Shown piece by piece: positions 52,852 through 62,918 of a DNA stretch of 64,000 bases (position 1 is its first letter; the number at the start of each line of letters is the position of its first letter). The DNA lies in contig NZ_NQMR01000035.1 of assembly GCF_002276045.1 (NCBI RefSeq), forward strand, positions 1 through 64,000. The letters run 5' to 3'. Made by a program: the position numbers and the translations under genes. Source of the DNA: Pseudoalteromonas sp. NBT06-2 (GTDB lineage: Bacteria > Pseudomonadota > Gammaproteobacteria > Enterobacterales > Alteromonadaceae). The notes under the pieces were generated by a model, which ran no database searches, was not told the DNA's origin, and saw nothing but the letters and a program-made list of their open reading frames with translations.

Positions 52852-53628
52852 TTAACTACAACCTATCATACCGCACATTAATTTAATCATTTGCAGCCAT
52901 TGAAGCTCAAATTGTGCAGTAAAATTACCTAAGGTAGCCCAAATAATGACAAGACCTGTTAATAAGGTAAATGGAAAACCTATCGAGAATATATTTAATT
53001 GAGGAGCAGCTCTTGTCATAACACCAAATGACATACTGATAATCAGCATAGCTGTTAATGGTGCTAAAGATAAAACCAGCGCTGTAGCAAATAACCATCC
53101 ACCCCAGTTAGCTATCGTTCTATAGTTTTCTATATTCCACCAAGTGGCATCAATTGGAATCATAATAAAACTATTCACTATCATTTGAATCATCATTAAA
53201 TGACCGCCATAAATCCAAAAAAGCAAAGTCGCTAAAATCAAATAAAATTGCCCTACGGCTGGTACACTTTGTCCATTTGAAGGATCAATTACTGAAGCAA
53301 AACCGAGACCTGTTTGCATAGCCAAAATTTGACCCGCTAAAACAAAAGTATTCAATAATAAAATAGAGGCAAAACCAATAGCAACACCAATCAGTAATTG
53401 CTGAATGGCAACTAATATCATCTCTAATGATAATAAGTTGGTAAATTCTGAAGGCGGAATTGTCGGTAATGCAACAAAAGTAATTAACATAGCTAAGGAT
53501 ATTTTAATACGACTAGATACATTCTTTGCACCAATACCGGCCATAACCATTAACATGCTTGAAATTCTAATAAATGGTAATATGAAATCAGAAAGCCACT
53601 GAATAATAATAGATACAGGATATTCCAT
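52852..53628 (-). CDS. fliR: FliR, flagellar export gate protein
   Basis: This is an integral membrane export-gate subunit of 258 aa with about six hydrophobic segments. It includes LPFIRISSMLMVMAGIGAKN, AGQILAMQTGLGFASVIDPS and the C-terminal GFPFTLLTGLVIIWATLGNF. It follows fliQ by 10 bases in the standard fliOPQR-flhB order. Confidence 0.94.
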   Translation of the reverse strand: MEYPVSIIIQWLSDFILPFIRISSMLMVMAGIGAKNVSSRIKISLAMLITFVALPTIPPSEFTNLLSLEMILVAIQQLLIGVAIGFASILLLNTFVLAGQILAMQTGLGFASVIDPSNGQSVPAVGQFYLILATLLFWIYGGHLMMIQMIVNSFIMIPIDATWWNIENYRTIANWGGWLFATALVLSLAPLTAMLIISMSFGVMTRAAPQLNIFSIGFPFTLLTGLVIIWATLGNFTAQFELQWLQMIKLMCGMIGCS

Positions 53629-53638
53629 GATGTTTAAA

Positions 53639-53908
53639 TTACCCCATTACTTCAGGTATATTCATAATTAAAGTTTTAAAAAAATCGATAAGCTCTTGTG
53701 TTAGCCAATGACCACCAAAAATTAAGGCTAATAAAGTAACGATAAGCCGGGGTAAAAAACTTAACGTTTGCTCATTAATCGAAGTTGCGGCTTGAAATAC
53801 AGCAACAACAAGACCCACAGTTAAACTCGGAATGATAATTGCCGCAACAAGCTTAATAACCAAAAACAAAGCATTGCTCATTATCTCTACAACTATTTCC
53901 GGTTCCAT
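53639..53908 (-). CDS. fliQ: FliQ, flagellar export gate protein
   Basis: This is a small membrane protein of 89 aa with two hydrophobic helices. The typical FliQ segment LVVAVFQAATSINEQTLSFL, PRL is present in the middle. It stands between fliP, which abuts it directly, and fliR. Confidence 0.95.
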   Translation of the reverse strand: MEPEIVVEIMSNALFLVIKLVAAIIIPSLTVGLVVAVFQAATSINEQTLSFLPRLIVTLLALIFGGHWLTQELIDFFKTLIMNIPEVMG

Positions 53909-54652
53909 TTAAGATCCAAGCCCAAAACTTTTAGCCAAGGTACCCATAACAAGCCCCCAGCCATCAACTAAAACAAATAGCATAATTTTAAAAGGCATTG
54001 ACACTATCATGGGAGATAGCATCATCATACCCATCGCCATCAAAATACTTGCTACAACTAAATCAACAATTAGAAATGGAATAAAAAACATAAAACCAAT
54101 AATAAACGCAGTTTGAAGTTCACTGGTAATAAACGCAGGTATAATAACTAAAAAAGGTGTATCTTCCGGTTTATCTAATTGTGATAGTCCTGCAATTTGC
54201 GTAAATGTTTCTAAGTCTTTAATTCTTGTTTGCGATAACATAAACGCTTTTAATGGCTCTTTAGCTTCGGTTAGAGCTTGTATAGAAGTCATCTCTTCAT
54301 TGAGATAAGGTGTGATTGCACGATCATTTATATTGTTATACACCGGTGCCATAATAAATAAGCTCATAAATAATGACATACCAACAAGTATTTGATTTGA
54401 AGGTGTTTGTTGTAAACCAATTGCTTGACGTAGGATACCTAATACAACAATTATTCTGGTAAATGATGTCATCATAATAACAGCGGCTGGAATAAAACTC
54501 AGAGCTGTCATCATGGCTAATACTTGCAAAGTAACAGAGTAATCTTGTGATCCATCTGCATTTGAAGTAATAGTTAAGGCTTGTAATCCTTGATCTGCGT
54601 AAGTATTTCCACAGATAAAAAATAACAAAGTAATCATTATAATTTTATACAT
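53909..54652 (-). CDS. fliP: FliP, flagellar export gate protein
   Basis: This is the core of the FliPQR export gate (247 aa). A signal peptide ([19 protein letters not shown]) is followed by membrane segments. Hallmarks include [40 protein letters not shown] and the C-terminal [20 protein letters not shown]. Its start overlaps fliO by 8 bases. Confidence 0.96.
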   Translation of the reverse strand: MYKIIMITLLFFICGNTYADQGLQALTITSNADGSQDYSVTLQVLAMMTALSFIPAAVIMMTSFTRIIVVLGILRQAIGLQQTPSNQILVGMSLFMSLFIMAPVYNNINDRAITPYLNEEMTSIQALTEAKEPLKAFMLSQTRIKDLETFTQIAGLSQLDKPEDTPFLVIIPAFITSELQTAFIIGFMFFIPFLIVDLVVASILMAMGMMMLSPMIVSMPFKIMLFVLVDGWGLVMGTLAKSFGLGS

Positions 54653-55052
54653 TTTTATTATTCTTTTGTTGAATATTTTCTTTTTGTGGATTGAGTAATT
54701 GACTAAGTGATTTTGCCAATTGTGGTATTTCTTTAGCCTCCAAAGGCTTTTCTAATTGATATAAATAGTTAATTGCATGTGGAGTCACCCCTAATAAGTG
54801 TTGTTTATCATCTATTTCAATCACTATTAATCGCTCTTTATTTCCTAAAGGAATAGAGCGAATCACTTTAAACTCATCTAAATTAGTCAATTGCGGATTA
54901 AATTTTTTAACTAATATAGCTAAGATAACAATAATACAAATAACAAGTGCAAGAGACATTGCCATCGACATGAGATTTTGCATGCCATCATTAGCCGCAA
55001 ACGCTAAATTTGGCAGCAAAAAGATACCAATAAGAAACCGGTATTTTTTCAT
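54645..55052 (-). CDS. fliO: FliO, export gate assembly protein
   Basis: This 135-aa membrane protein helps FliP assemble. It has an N-terminal signal-like segment, a membrane segment ([19 protein letters not shown]) and a cytoplasmic domain with [20 protein letters not shown] and [16 protein letters not shown]. The FliO family is weakly conserved; the position between fliN and fliP makes the call sure. It overlaps fliN by 4 bases. Confidence 0.92.
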   Translation of the reverse strand: MKKYRFLIGIFLLPNLAFAANDGMQNLMSMAMSLALVICIIVILAILVKKFNPQLTNLDEFKVIRSIPLGNKERLIVIEIDDKQHLLGVTPHAINYLYQLEKPLEAKEIPQLAKSLSQLLNPQKENIQQKNNKNV

Positions 55053-55456
55053 CGTAATTTTTTGATCCTTTCGATTTGGCTAATTACATCGGTGAGACGT
55101 ATACCAAACTTATCATTCACTACAACCACCTCACCATGTGCAATCAAAGTACCATTAACTAAAACATCTAATGGCTCACCAGCAACACGATCTAACTCAA
55201 CCACGGAACCTTGGTTTAATTGCAGTAAGTTTCTAATACTGATTCTTGAACGCCCCACTTCCATCGAAATAGTAACGGGAATATCTAAAATAGTATCAAG
55301 TTTTCTTTTTTCATCAACAGTTAAGTCTGTTTTTTCATCTGTTAACTCTTCCAGTTCAGCGAGCTCTGCTTCATCATTTTTCTCGCCTTCTTCCCCACCT
55401 TCGGCTTCGGCTAAAGCTGCGGCCCATTCATCCATTGTATCTTTATCATCACTCAT
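55049..55456 (-). CDS. fliN: FliN, flagellar switch C-ring protein
   Basis: This C-ring component is shared with export sorting (135 aa). The N-terminal 50 residues are acidic (AEGGEEGEKNDEAELAELEE). The SpoA domain is clear: LDIPVTISMEVGRSRISIRN, LLQLNQGSVVELDRVAGEPL, then VLVNGTLIAHGEVVVVNDKF. It overlaps fliO by 4 bases and follows fliM. Confidence 0.95.
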   Translation of the reverse strand: MSDDKDTMDEWAAALAEAEGGEEGEKNDEAELAELEELTDEKTDLTVDEKRKLDTILDIPVTISMEVGRSRISIRNLLQLNQGSVVELDRVAGEPLDVLVNGTLIAHGEVVVVNDKFGIRLTDVISQIERIKKLR

Positions 55457-55512
55457 ATAAAAAACCTTTCAACCTTTTAAATTAATCTCTAAACAAAATA
55501 TAGTGTTTTACG

Positions 55513-56610
55513 CTACCAATCTAAATCGACGCCATCAGATAAATGCATATCATCTTCAAGTAATGCAAGCTCAGCATCTGAGTCTAGTTTTTTACCACCT
55601 TTGGTAAATACATGTAATTCAGATTTAACTGATTCGGGGCGTTTAATCTTTTCACTAATTTGAACTGCAATATTATCGCGTGAACGACCCATTTTAGCGC
55701 GGTATGTCGGTAAATCTTCAATAAATACGGTAATATGCTCTGGCATATCAACAGGTATTACATCTCCGGTTTCAAGCTCCATGATTTGCGATAGTGATAA
55801 ATCAACCTCAAGCATACGCGTTGATAAGTCCACTTCCACATCCATAATTTCATCTCTTAGCGCTTTACTCCAGCGTAAATCGGTGTCTTCGGTATCAGAT
55901 TGCACACCTGCATCAAGTAATTCTCGGATAGGTTCAAGCATAGAGTAAGGTAAGGCAATATGAAAATCCCCACCTCCACCATCTAATTCGATATGAAATG
56001 AGCTAATCACAACAACTTCTGTTGGACTTACAATATTAGCCATTGCTGGGTTTACTTCTGAGTCTAAATATTCAAAAGATACATCCATTACTGGCGCCCA
56101 AGCATCTTTATAATCTTCAAAAATAATTTTTAGTAACATTTGAACGATACGACGCTCGGTAGGTGTAAATTCTCTGCCTTCAATTTTTGCATGATATCTA
56201 CCATCACCACCAAAAAAATTATCAACGAGAATAAACACTAAACGTGCTTCCATCGTTATTAAACCAGTGCCTTTTAAAGGTCTAAAACGCACCATATTTA
56301 AACTTGTCGGGACGAATAAAGTATGGATATATTCTCCAAACTTTATCATTTGTACACCATTAATCGACACTTCAGCAGTGCGGCGCATCATATTGAATAA
56401 ACTAATCCTCATATGACGTGCAAATCGTTCATTCACAATCTCCAGGGTAGGCATTCGCCCACGAACAATTCGATCTTGAGAAGAAAAGTCATATTGTAGG
56501 GCTTTACCATCACCGGATTCACCACCTTCTTCTTCATCTTCATCTTCCTCAACCTCATCGACACCATGCAATAGCGCATCAATTTCGTCTTGGGATAATA
56601 AATCGCTCAC
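55513..56610 (-). CDS. fliM: FliM, flagellar switch protein
   Basis: This is the C-ring component that receives CheY-P (365 aa). The N-terminal CheY-binding peptide MSDLLSQDEIDALLHGVDEV is present, then an acidic stretch (EVEEDEDEEEGGE), the middle domain with GTGLITMEARLVFILVDNFF and GGDGRYHAKIEGREFTPTER, and a C-terminal SpoA domain. It lies 12 bases after fliL. The acidic tract is partly a GAA/GAT-rich DNA stretch. Confidence 0.96.
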   Translation of the reverse strand: MSDLLSQDEIDALLHGVDEVEEDEDEEEGGESGDGKALQYDFSSQDRIVRGRMPTLEIVNERFARHMRISLFNMMRRTAEVSINGVQMIKFGEYIHTLFVPTSLNMVRFRPLKGTGLITMEARLVFILVDNFFGGDGRYHAKIEGREFTPTERRIVQMLLKIIFEDYKDAWAPVMDVSFEYLDSEVNPAMANIVSPTEVVVISSFHIELDGGGGDFHIALPYSMLEPIRELLDAGVQSDTEDTDLRWSKALRDEIMDVEVDLSTRMLEVDLSLSQIMELETGDVIPVDMPEHITVFIEDLPTYRAKMGRSRDNIAVQISEKIKRPESVKSELHVFTKGGKKLDSDAELALLEDDMHLSDGVDLDW

Positions 56611-56622
56611 CCTACTTCCTCA

Positions 56623-57156
56623 TCATTGCATTACAAAACCAGTAAAGAGTATTTTTTCAACTACTTTATTGCCTTCAATTTCGCTCAGTGTATTTTGAAC
56701 TTCTTGTAAAGATTTTGTTCTTAAATCTGCTTTACCTGCACTGGTACTCAATGCATCTGCATTAGCAGTAGAGAAAATACTTAATAATGTACCTTCAATT
56801 AAAGGAATATGTTTTTTTGCTGCTTCCTCATTAGCATCACCACGGACCAACAATTGAACTTTAATTTGCACTAAACGATCTCGCCCTGCACCTGGAACAT
56901 TAAATACAAAGGGTCTTGGCATGCCAACATAAAGTGCAGTGCCCAGCTCTGCCTTTTCACCCGATGGTGCGGCACTTTGCGTTTCTGATGATTCTTCAGT
57001 TAATGTTTCCTCAGTTTCTGGAACATCCCCATCTGACATCATGAAAAAAGCGCCAACTCCCCCTGCAATTAGCACCACCACAGCAATTATAATGAAAAGC
57101 ATTTTCTTGCTTTTACCTTCACCCGCTTCGATTTCTAAATCATTTTCTTCAGCCAT
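56623..57156 (-). CDS. fliL: FliL, flagellar stator-associated protein
   Basis: This is a single-pass membrane protein that supports stators at the basal body (177 aa). The membrane helix is MLFIIIAVVVLIAGGVGAFF (about 19-38). The periplasmic domain contains MPRPFVFNVPGAGRDRLVQI and ends near EKILFTGFVMQ, typical for FliL. It lies 74 bases downstream of fliK and just before fliM. Confidence 0.93.
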   Translation of the reverse strand: MAEENDLEIEAGEGKSKKMLFIIIAVVVLIAGGVGAFFMMSDGDVPETEETLTEESSETQSAAPSGEKAELGTALYVGMPRPFVFNVPGAGRDRLVQIKVQLLVRGDANEEAAKKHIPLIEGTLLSIFSTANADALSTSAGKADLRTKSLQEVQNTLSEIEGNKVVEKILFTGFVMQ

Positions 57157-57230
57157 TTATATTCCCTGATAAAGTATTATGTGATTATTCATTAATTATA
57201 ACGGCTATCATACCAATTTCATTGAATATT

Positions 57231-59054
57231 TTAAGCATAAAAATCAACTCCACCAAGTTTATTTCCTGCGACTTTCACTGTGGCGAGTACTTCATCATTT
57301 TCTATTGAGTTTGACTGTGACGCATTTTGGTTGCTATTTAAACTCTCTTGCTCATCTTTTCCTTGTTGTTGCTCAATATTACTCTCACCTAAATCAATTC
57401 CTTGCTCGGCTAGCATCTCCCTCAATTTAGGAAGTGATTCCTCCAGTAACTCTTTAGCTTGTTGGTTTTGCACTGAAAAGTTAATTTGTGCTTGCTCTGC
57501 ATCCGTTCGGACTCTAATAATCATACTGCCTAATTCTGGTGGATCTAAACGAATATCAGCTTGAGGGTTATGTTGACTTAACATAAATGTTACGCGTTCA
57601 TTAAGTAGTTTTGCAGCATCTGAACGCGCGATATTAATTGGTTGTTGTAATAGTTTATCACTCTCTAATTTAGCGTTTAATGATGTACTTGTCTGAGTTA
57701 CAGCGATTGAATTAGTGAAATCAGTGACAGGATCTGACTCTAATCCAGTGCTTGACTGCGGCTCTAATTGCCGAATAATGTCATTAAATGTTGTATTTAC
57801 TTGAATTTTAGTGATTGGAGTGGCAACTAACGATTCCGTATTTTTTCCTGAGTTTATAGTTTCTTTAGTGATTTCAACATTTGATTTTATATTCTCTAAT
57901 ATTTCATCTTCAATTATTAAATCTCGATTTTCTGAAATAACTGCTCTTTTAAAATTATCATTATTATTATTTTTTCCCAAAGCTAAGTTTTGTTCTGGTT
58001 TTTTAGGTGATGGGCTAGTAGTTTCTTTTTGTATAATAGTTTCGTCTTGCTCAGTAATCGATGTGTCCATAGCTTTAATTACAGTTTCAAGGCCTAACGG
58101 TACTTCATTAACTAACTCATTTTCTTGCTTTTTAATGTTTATATTTAAAGTTTCTATTCTAACCGTATTATCTGCTTTAGTTTCATCTTTAGCGATTAAT
58201 TCATCGACTTGTAATAAAATAGAGTTGAGTTTCTCTATCTCATTTACAATATCGGTTGTCATTTTTCGTTTTCCTAATTCACTTAAAGCGGATTCTAAAC
58301 TAAGTTTTAATTGTGACTTTTGCTCTGTAGAAAGTTCAGGTAAAACTTGCTTCAATTGATTTACCACTGAAGTATTTAGTTTTACCTGTGGTAATTCTGT
58401 GGCATTACGAATAACTTTATGGCTTACTTCAATTTCACTTTTAAGACTATTTAATTGCGCTATTTCTGCTTTTCCTAATTTTTCTGCTTGTTCTCCACTG
58501 ATGTTGTTATCAGTTTTTACAATAATACTTGAAATATCTTTAGAATTCTCATTCTGATTTGATTCATCAATTGCTTGATCTGAGTTCAACTTAATATTTT
58601 TAAACTCAAAACCATCGCTAAGCGTTTCATCCGAAACCATTAAACTCATTTTGTTTGATGCTTGTATTTGAGATAATAATGAATCATCTGAATTATTCAT
58701 TTTTTCGATATTTTCTGATTTACCATCAAGTAATATTGATTTATTCAGCAATTCATCGCTCATTAAAGTATCAACATTTTGATTTTTTTTATCACCTTCA
58801 ATCACTATATCAAGATTTGAAGTATCTATATCTGAAAAGCTTGGCAATTTATTGCCACTTTTTTTATTATTAATATTTCTTACTTCAGCCGCAAATAAAG
58901 AAAGCGTAGCAGGGTCTTCCATATCATTAATTTGAGAGCTAAACATAGATGAAAATAAGCCTTCACCATCTTTATCATTGCTCTTTTCATTTATAGAACT
59001 TTGTTTTAAAAGTGTATTATTCGAACTTGGAATTAGTTGGTCTATATTTACCAT
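57231..59054 (-). CDS. fliK: FliK, hook-length control protein
   Basis: This is the canonical hook ruler in the fliJ-fliK-fliL position (607 aa). The N-terminal and central parts are low-complexity and Asn/Ser/Glu-rich. The C-terminal Flg_hook domain is clear: ADIRLDPPELGSMIIRVRTD, AEQAQINFSVQNQQAKELLE, ESLPKLREMLAEQGIDLGES. It is thought to signal FlhB to change substrate class. A sigma-54-like promoter (59140-59155) precedes it, so it may head a fliKLMNOPQR-flhB unit. Confidence 0.93.
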   Translation of the reverse strand: MVNIDQLIPSSNNTLLKQSSINEKSNDKDGEGLFSSMFSSQINDMEDPATLSLFAAEVRNINNKKSGNKLPSFSDIDTSNLDIVIEGDKKNQNVDTLMSDELLNKSILLDGKSENIEKMNNSDDSLLSQIQASNKMSLMVSDETLSDGFEFKNIKLNSDQAIDESNQNENSKDISSIIVKTDNNISGEQAEKLGKAEIAQLNSLKSEIEVSHKVIRNATELPQVKLNTSVVNQLKQVLPELSTEQKSQLKLSLESALSELGKRKMTTDIVNEIEKLNSILLQVDELIAKDETKADNTVRIETLNINIKKQENELVNEVPLGLETVIKAMDTSITEQDETIIQKETTSPSPKKPEQNLALGKNNNNDNFKRAVISENRDLIIEDEILENIKSNVEITKETINSGKNTESLVATPITKIQVNTTFNDIIRQLEPQSSTGLESDPVTDFTNSIAVTQTSTSLNAKLESDKLLQQPINIARSDAAKLLNERVTFMLSQHNPQADIRLDPPELGSMIIRVRTDAEQAQINFSVQNQQAKELLEESLPKLREMLAEQGIDLGESNIEQQQGKDEQESLNSNQNASQSNSIENDEVLATVKVAGNKLGGVDFYA

Positions 59055-59139
59055 CTTTACCTCATTTATAAATCGCAGTTCTTCAACGAATATGGTTTAT
59101 ATCTCATTAGAGCTTTTCAAAAAGTACTTTATATTTAAA

Positions 59140-59155
59140 AGCAATAACTAAGCCA
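59140..59155 (-). promoter_or_regulatory. Sigma-54-like promoter for fliK
   Basis: Read on the minus strand, TGGCTT-AGTTA-TTGCT has the GG and GC dinucleotides 10 bases apart as in sigma-54 promoters. It lies in the 119-bp gap between fliJ and fliK, about 85 bases before the fliK start. Confidence 0.6.
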
Positions 59156-59173
59156 GAGTGTGGTTTGAAGTGT

Positions 59174-59620
59174 TTATAATTGTTTTTGGCGTTGTATAAA
59201 TTGATTAGTTGTAAATTCATCTAAACTCATTTGTTCTGCTTTATTTCTCTTGTGCAATAACTGATTACTCTTTTTCTCTATCAGTTTTTCTATTGATTTA
59301 GCTTTTATTTGTTGCTCTAGCCAAATTCCTTTTCTTTGTGCTACAACTTGTTTGGCTGTATTTATTACTTGGATTTGTTGATCCATTGCATTTTCAATTT
59401 TAGATATAAACGACTGATAATGACTGTAATTGGCACCTGTAAGCCCCGTTTCTCCCCTAGTTTGTAGTTGCTTCATATAATCAAATTTAAATTCAGATAA
59501 ACCATTTAATTTATCTTGGTTATCATTCAAGTATTGTTGCGATTTCATATATTCAAGGCGCAACTTCTCTTCTTTATCTGAAGTTACTTTTAAAACTAAT
59601 TTTAGTTGTTTTAATGCCAT
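59174..59620 (-). CDS. fliJ: FliJ, export chaperone-escort protein
   Basis: This is a 148-aa coiled-coil protein of the export ATPase complex that fits inside the FliI ring. It is almost entirely helical and rich in Gln, Lys and Glu (MALKQLKLVLKVTSDKEEKL, RKGIWLEQQIKAKSIEKLIE). Its position just after fliI and its size decide the call, since the family is weakly conserved. Confidence 0.9.
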   Translation of the reverse strand: MALKQLKLVLKVTSDKEEKLRLEYMKSQQYLNDNQDKLNGLSEFKFDYMKQLQTRGETGLTGANYSHYQSFISKIENAMDQQIQVINTAKQVVAQRKGIWLEQQIKAKSIEKLIEKKSNQLLHKRNKAEQMSLDEFTTNQFIQRQKQL

Positions 59621-59636
59621 TAGTTTTCCTTAAAAA

Positions 59637-60965
59637 TTAAGCCTGACCTAACAATAGCGCTAATCCTTGTAATCCTTCATCATATGGTATGACATCCGTC
59701 ATACCTTGTTGTAGAAATTGATTCACATCGGGGATCATTGAAATTGCCTTATCTAAAACCGGATCTGTTCCCTTTTGGTAAGCTCCCAAAGTGATCATAT
59801 CTTTATTTTGTTGATACATAGAATAAACTTGTTTTATCACTCTTGCTTGTTGCATATGAGCTTGAGAAACAACTTGCGGCATAACACGACTAATAGACTT
59901 TTCTATATCTATAGCCGGATAGTGGCCACTATCCGCAAGCTCTCGAGACAATACAATATGACCATCTAATATCGCCCTTGCGGCATCAGCTATTGGGTCT
60001 TGCATATCATCACCTTCCGATAAAACAGTAAAAAAGGCGGTAATGGAACCTTGCCCTTCACCACCATTACCTGCACGTTCAATTAAAGCGGGTAATTTTG
60101 CAAAAACAGAAGGTGGATAGCCTTTTGTTGCAGGTGGCTCCCCAATAGCTAAGGCTATTTCTCTTTGTGCCATGGCATATCGCGTTACAGAATCAAGTAA
60201 AAGTAAAACATTTAACCCTTGATCTCTAAAATATTCTGCAATTGTTACTGCAGTTTCACACCCTTTAAGCCTCATCAACGGAGAAGAATCTGCCGGGGCT
60301 GCAACAACAACGGAGCGTTTACGTCCCTCTTCACCTAAAATTTCTTCAATAAACTCTTTAACTTCTCGACCACGCTCCCCCACTAAACCAACAACAGTCA
60401 CATCTGCAGTTGATCCCCGGGTCATCATGCCTAGTAGTACTGATTTTCCTACACCACTACCGGCAAACAAGCCCATTCTTTGCCCTTGCCCAACTGTAAT
60501 GACTGAATTTATTGCACGAACGCCAACATCCATAGGCTGTGAAATAGAACGTCTTGATAAAGGATTAATTTGATTTTGAGCAAACTTTAATTTTTTTTCA
60601 CTAACAACTGGTCCCAACCCATCTAAAGGGCGACCTAAGCCATCTACAACACGACCTAAAAGCCCCATACCAACGGGAAGACCTTGCTCTTTCACTTGTG
60701 GGATAACTCTTGCGCCAGGTAACATACCGGAAATTGCATCATTAGGCATAAGGTATAAAGTATCACCATTAAAACCTATTACTTCCGCATCAACCATACC
60801 ATGGAGGGTTTCAATCTGGCAGTGACTGCCTATAGACGCTTTTACACCTCGCGCTTCAAGGGTTAAACCAACTACACGCGTTAAACTTCCTGCAATTGCT
60901 GGAGGTACTTTTTGTATATTTTTTTTATAAGATGCTAACTTATCGGCCAAGCCAATTGATTGCAT
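59637..60965 (-). CDS. fliI: FliI, flagellar export ATPase
   Basis: This is an F1-beta-like ATPase that energises the export of flagellar parts (442 aa). The Walker A is [20 protein letters not shown]. Other signatures are [40 protein letters not shown] and [20 protein letters not shown]. It follows fliH by 28 bases and precedes fliJ. Confidence 0.97.
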   Translation of the reverse strand: MQSIGLADKLASYKKNIQKVPPAIAGSLTRVVGLTLEARGVKASIGSHCQIETLHGMVDAEVIGFNGDTLYLMPNDAISGMLPGARVIPQVKEQGLPVGMGLLGRVVDGLGRPLDGLGPVVSEKKLKFAQNQINPLSRRSISQPMDVGVRAINSVITVGQGQRMGLFAGSGVGKSVLLGMMTRGSTADVTVVGLVGERGREVKEFIEEILGEEGRKRSVVVAAPADSSPLMRLKGCETAVTIAEYFRDQGLNVLLLLDSVTRYAMAQREIALAIGEPPATKGYPPSVFAKLPALIERAGNGGEGQGSITAFFTVLSEGDDMQDPIADAARAILDGHIVLSRELADSGHYPAIDIEKSISRVMPQVVSQAHMQQARVIKQVYSMYQQNKDMITLGAYQKGTDPVLDKAISMIPDVNQFLQQGMTDVIPYDEGLQGLALLLGQA

Positions 60966-60993
60966 TGATTACCTCAGGTTTTCAAAAGTGCAA

Positions 60994-61845
60994 TTATTCT
61001 TCGGTCGTTGAGTTATCAATGCCTGAAGAATGTAAAAAGCCATTTAATGTATCAGATATTCTACTTTGTAAGCTAAAGTCTATTGATGAATTATTGGCAT
61101 TAACAATACATCCACCTAATTCTAGACTTGGCTCAGATTTTAAACGCCAACCTCTTTTATCTATCTCATCTTCTCCATAACTATTGACTATATTTTCAAA
61201 ATCATCAGGGTGAAGCTGAATTTCACATTGTTGTTGAGTTAAAGGTAATGCATCCATACAGTGTTTTAAAGTTGAAAGAATCGCTTTAGGGTTAGTTTTT
61301 ACTTCAGTATAAATAACGGCTTCGGCTAACATGGTTGAGATAGCTATTAATTGCTTTTCTGCCGCATCATCATAATGACGCAGAGGGGTATTTAAAGCAT
61401 TAAATAAAGTTTCTAGTTGCTGTAATTTTTCGTCAATAGTTGGTTGAGCAAGCTCGATTCCTTGCTCTTTACCTTGGATTAATCCTTCTTCAAAACCTGA
61501 CTGAATCCCTTGTGTCTTTCCTTCTTCAAGACCAACAGGGTACCCTTCTTCTTTTCCTTGATTAAAACCTTCTTCAAAAGCGGCTTGTCGGATATCTTCC
61601 AATTCTTGCAAAGTCATAGGCGCTACAACTTGCTCCTCCTCAGTCTGATCTTCAATTATATCAGCTTGTTTTGCTGGAGGGTTATATAAGTCTTCCAATG
61701 ATGTTCCCATTGCCGTTGAGCGACCTGAAAAATCTTGCAGCTTATTTTCATCACTCACCTCAGGTGCTGACCAGTTTTTTAATAACTCCCTGACAGCATC
61801 TTCAGATTGGATTGGGTGACCATTACGATATTTGCCTAACTTCAT
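60994..61845 (-). CDS. fliH: FliH, export ATPase regulator
   Basis: This is a negative regulator and C-ring tether of FliI (283 aa). The centre carries a Gly-periodic helix, G-x-x-x-G repeats such as GFNQGKEEGYPVGLEEGKTQ, GIQSGFEEGLIQGKEQGIEL, which is diagnostic of FliH. The C-terminal domain has LAEAVIYTEVKTNPKAILST and LELGGCIVNANNSSIDFSLQ. It sits between fliG and fliI. Confidence 0.94.
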   Translation of the reverse strand: MKLGKYRNGHPIQSEDAVRELLKNWSAPEVSDENKLQDFSGRSTAMGTSLEDLYNPPAKQADIIEDQTEEEQVVAPMTLQELEDIRQAAFEEGFNQGKEEGYPVGLEEGKTQGIQSGFEEGLIQGKEQGIELAQPTIDEKLQQLETLFNALNTPLRHYDDAAEKQLIAISTMLAEAVIYTEVKTNPKAILSTLKHCMDALPLTQQQCEIQLHPDDFENIVNSYGEDEIDKRGWRLKSEPSLELGGCIVNANNSSIDFSLQSRISDTLNGFLHSSGIDNSTTEE

Positions 61846-61877
61846 TTATTTATGAGGCTCCTCGCCTAAATATCTAA

Positions 61878-62918
61878 TTATAAGAATTCTTCGCCGCCGC
61901 CGCCGCCGAGCATAATTTCGCCTGCATCAGCTAGCCTTCTTGACACTGCTAAAATTTCTTTTTGCGCGGCTTCCACTTCACTGATACGAACTGGACCCAT
62001 TGCTTCTAAGTCATCCGCAAGCATTTCCGCTGCTCGTTTAGACATATTTTTAAGTATTTTATCTTTAAGTCCTTCATCGGCCCCTTTAATAGCTTTCATC
62101 AGAACATCTTGCTGTACATCACGTAAAATAGCCTGAATACCACGATCATCAACATCAATAAGATTATCAAATACAAACATTAAATCTTGAATTTGTTGAG
62201 ACATATCTTCATCATGCTCACGTATTGAGTCCATCAATTGACCTTCTATACTGGTATCAAGGTAATTCATGATATCAGCAGCTGCTTTTAAACCGCCCAT
62301 TTTAGCTGCTTGTGCACCTGCTTGTCCTGCGAATTGTTTTTCCATTATTTCATTTAATTCTTGCAGTGCTGCTGGCTGTACTTCTTCTAAATTAGCAATA
62401 CGCATAGTGAGATCTAAGCGTACCTTCTCAGGAAATTGCGCTACAATTTCAGCTGATTGCTCAGGATCTAAGTAAGATAATACAATTGTTTGTATTTGTG
62501 GATGCTCATTTCTAATGATATTTGCAACTTGTTTTGAATCCATCCATTTTAATGAATCTAAACCCTTTGCGCCGGACCCCATAATAATTTGATCTATTAT
62601 ATTAGCTGCTTTTTCTTCACCTAATGCTGCTGTTAATGCTTTTTTGATGAAGTCTTCAGATTGGAAGCCTATGTTACTAAAGCTTTGGATCTGATCGATA
62701 AAAAGTTTATGTACCGCTGTAATTTTATCTTGGCTTAAGTCAGCTAATCCAGCCATTGCCATGCCTACTTTTTGTACCTGCTTAGGCTCTAAGTTCTTTA
62801 AAATTTGGGCTGCATCTTCTTCAGACAAGCTCAGTAATAAAATTGATGCTTTTTCTACGCCATCAAGTTTATCAACATCAAAACCCGCACTTACTTCTTG
62901 TGTTTCTTCATCAGTCAT
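61878..62918 (-). CDS. fliG: FliG, flagellar switch and torque protein
   Basis: This C-ring rotor protein contacts the stators (346 aa). The N-terminal domain has LDGVEKASILLLSLSEEDAA, the middle EHPQIQTIVLSYLDPEQSAE with the conserved EHPQ motif, and the C-terminal torque domain the charged stretch VDDRGIQAILRDVQQDVLMK. It ends in a Gly-rich GGGGGEEFL tail. It overlaps fliF by 8 bases. Confidence 0.97.
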   Translation of the reverse strand: MTDEETQEVSAGFDVDKLDGVEKASILLLSLSEEDAAQILKNLEPKQVQKVGMAMAGLADLSQDKITAVHKLFIDQIQSFSNIGFQSEDFIKKALTAALGEEKAANIIDQIIMGSGAKGLDSLKWMDSKQVANIIRNEHPQIQTIVLSYLDPEQSAEIVAQFPEKVRLDLTMRIANLEEVQPAALQELNEIMEKQFAGQAGAQAAKMGGLKAAADIMNYLDTSIEGQLMDSIREHDEDMSQQIQDLMFVFDNLIDVDDRGIQAILRDVQQDVLMKAIKGADEGLKDKILKNMSKRAAEMLADDLEAMGPVRISEVEAAQKEILAVSRRLADAGEIMLGGGGGEEFL

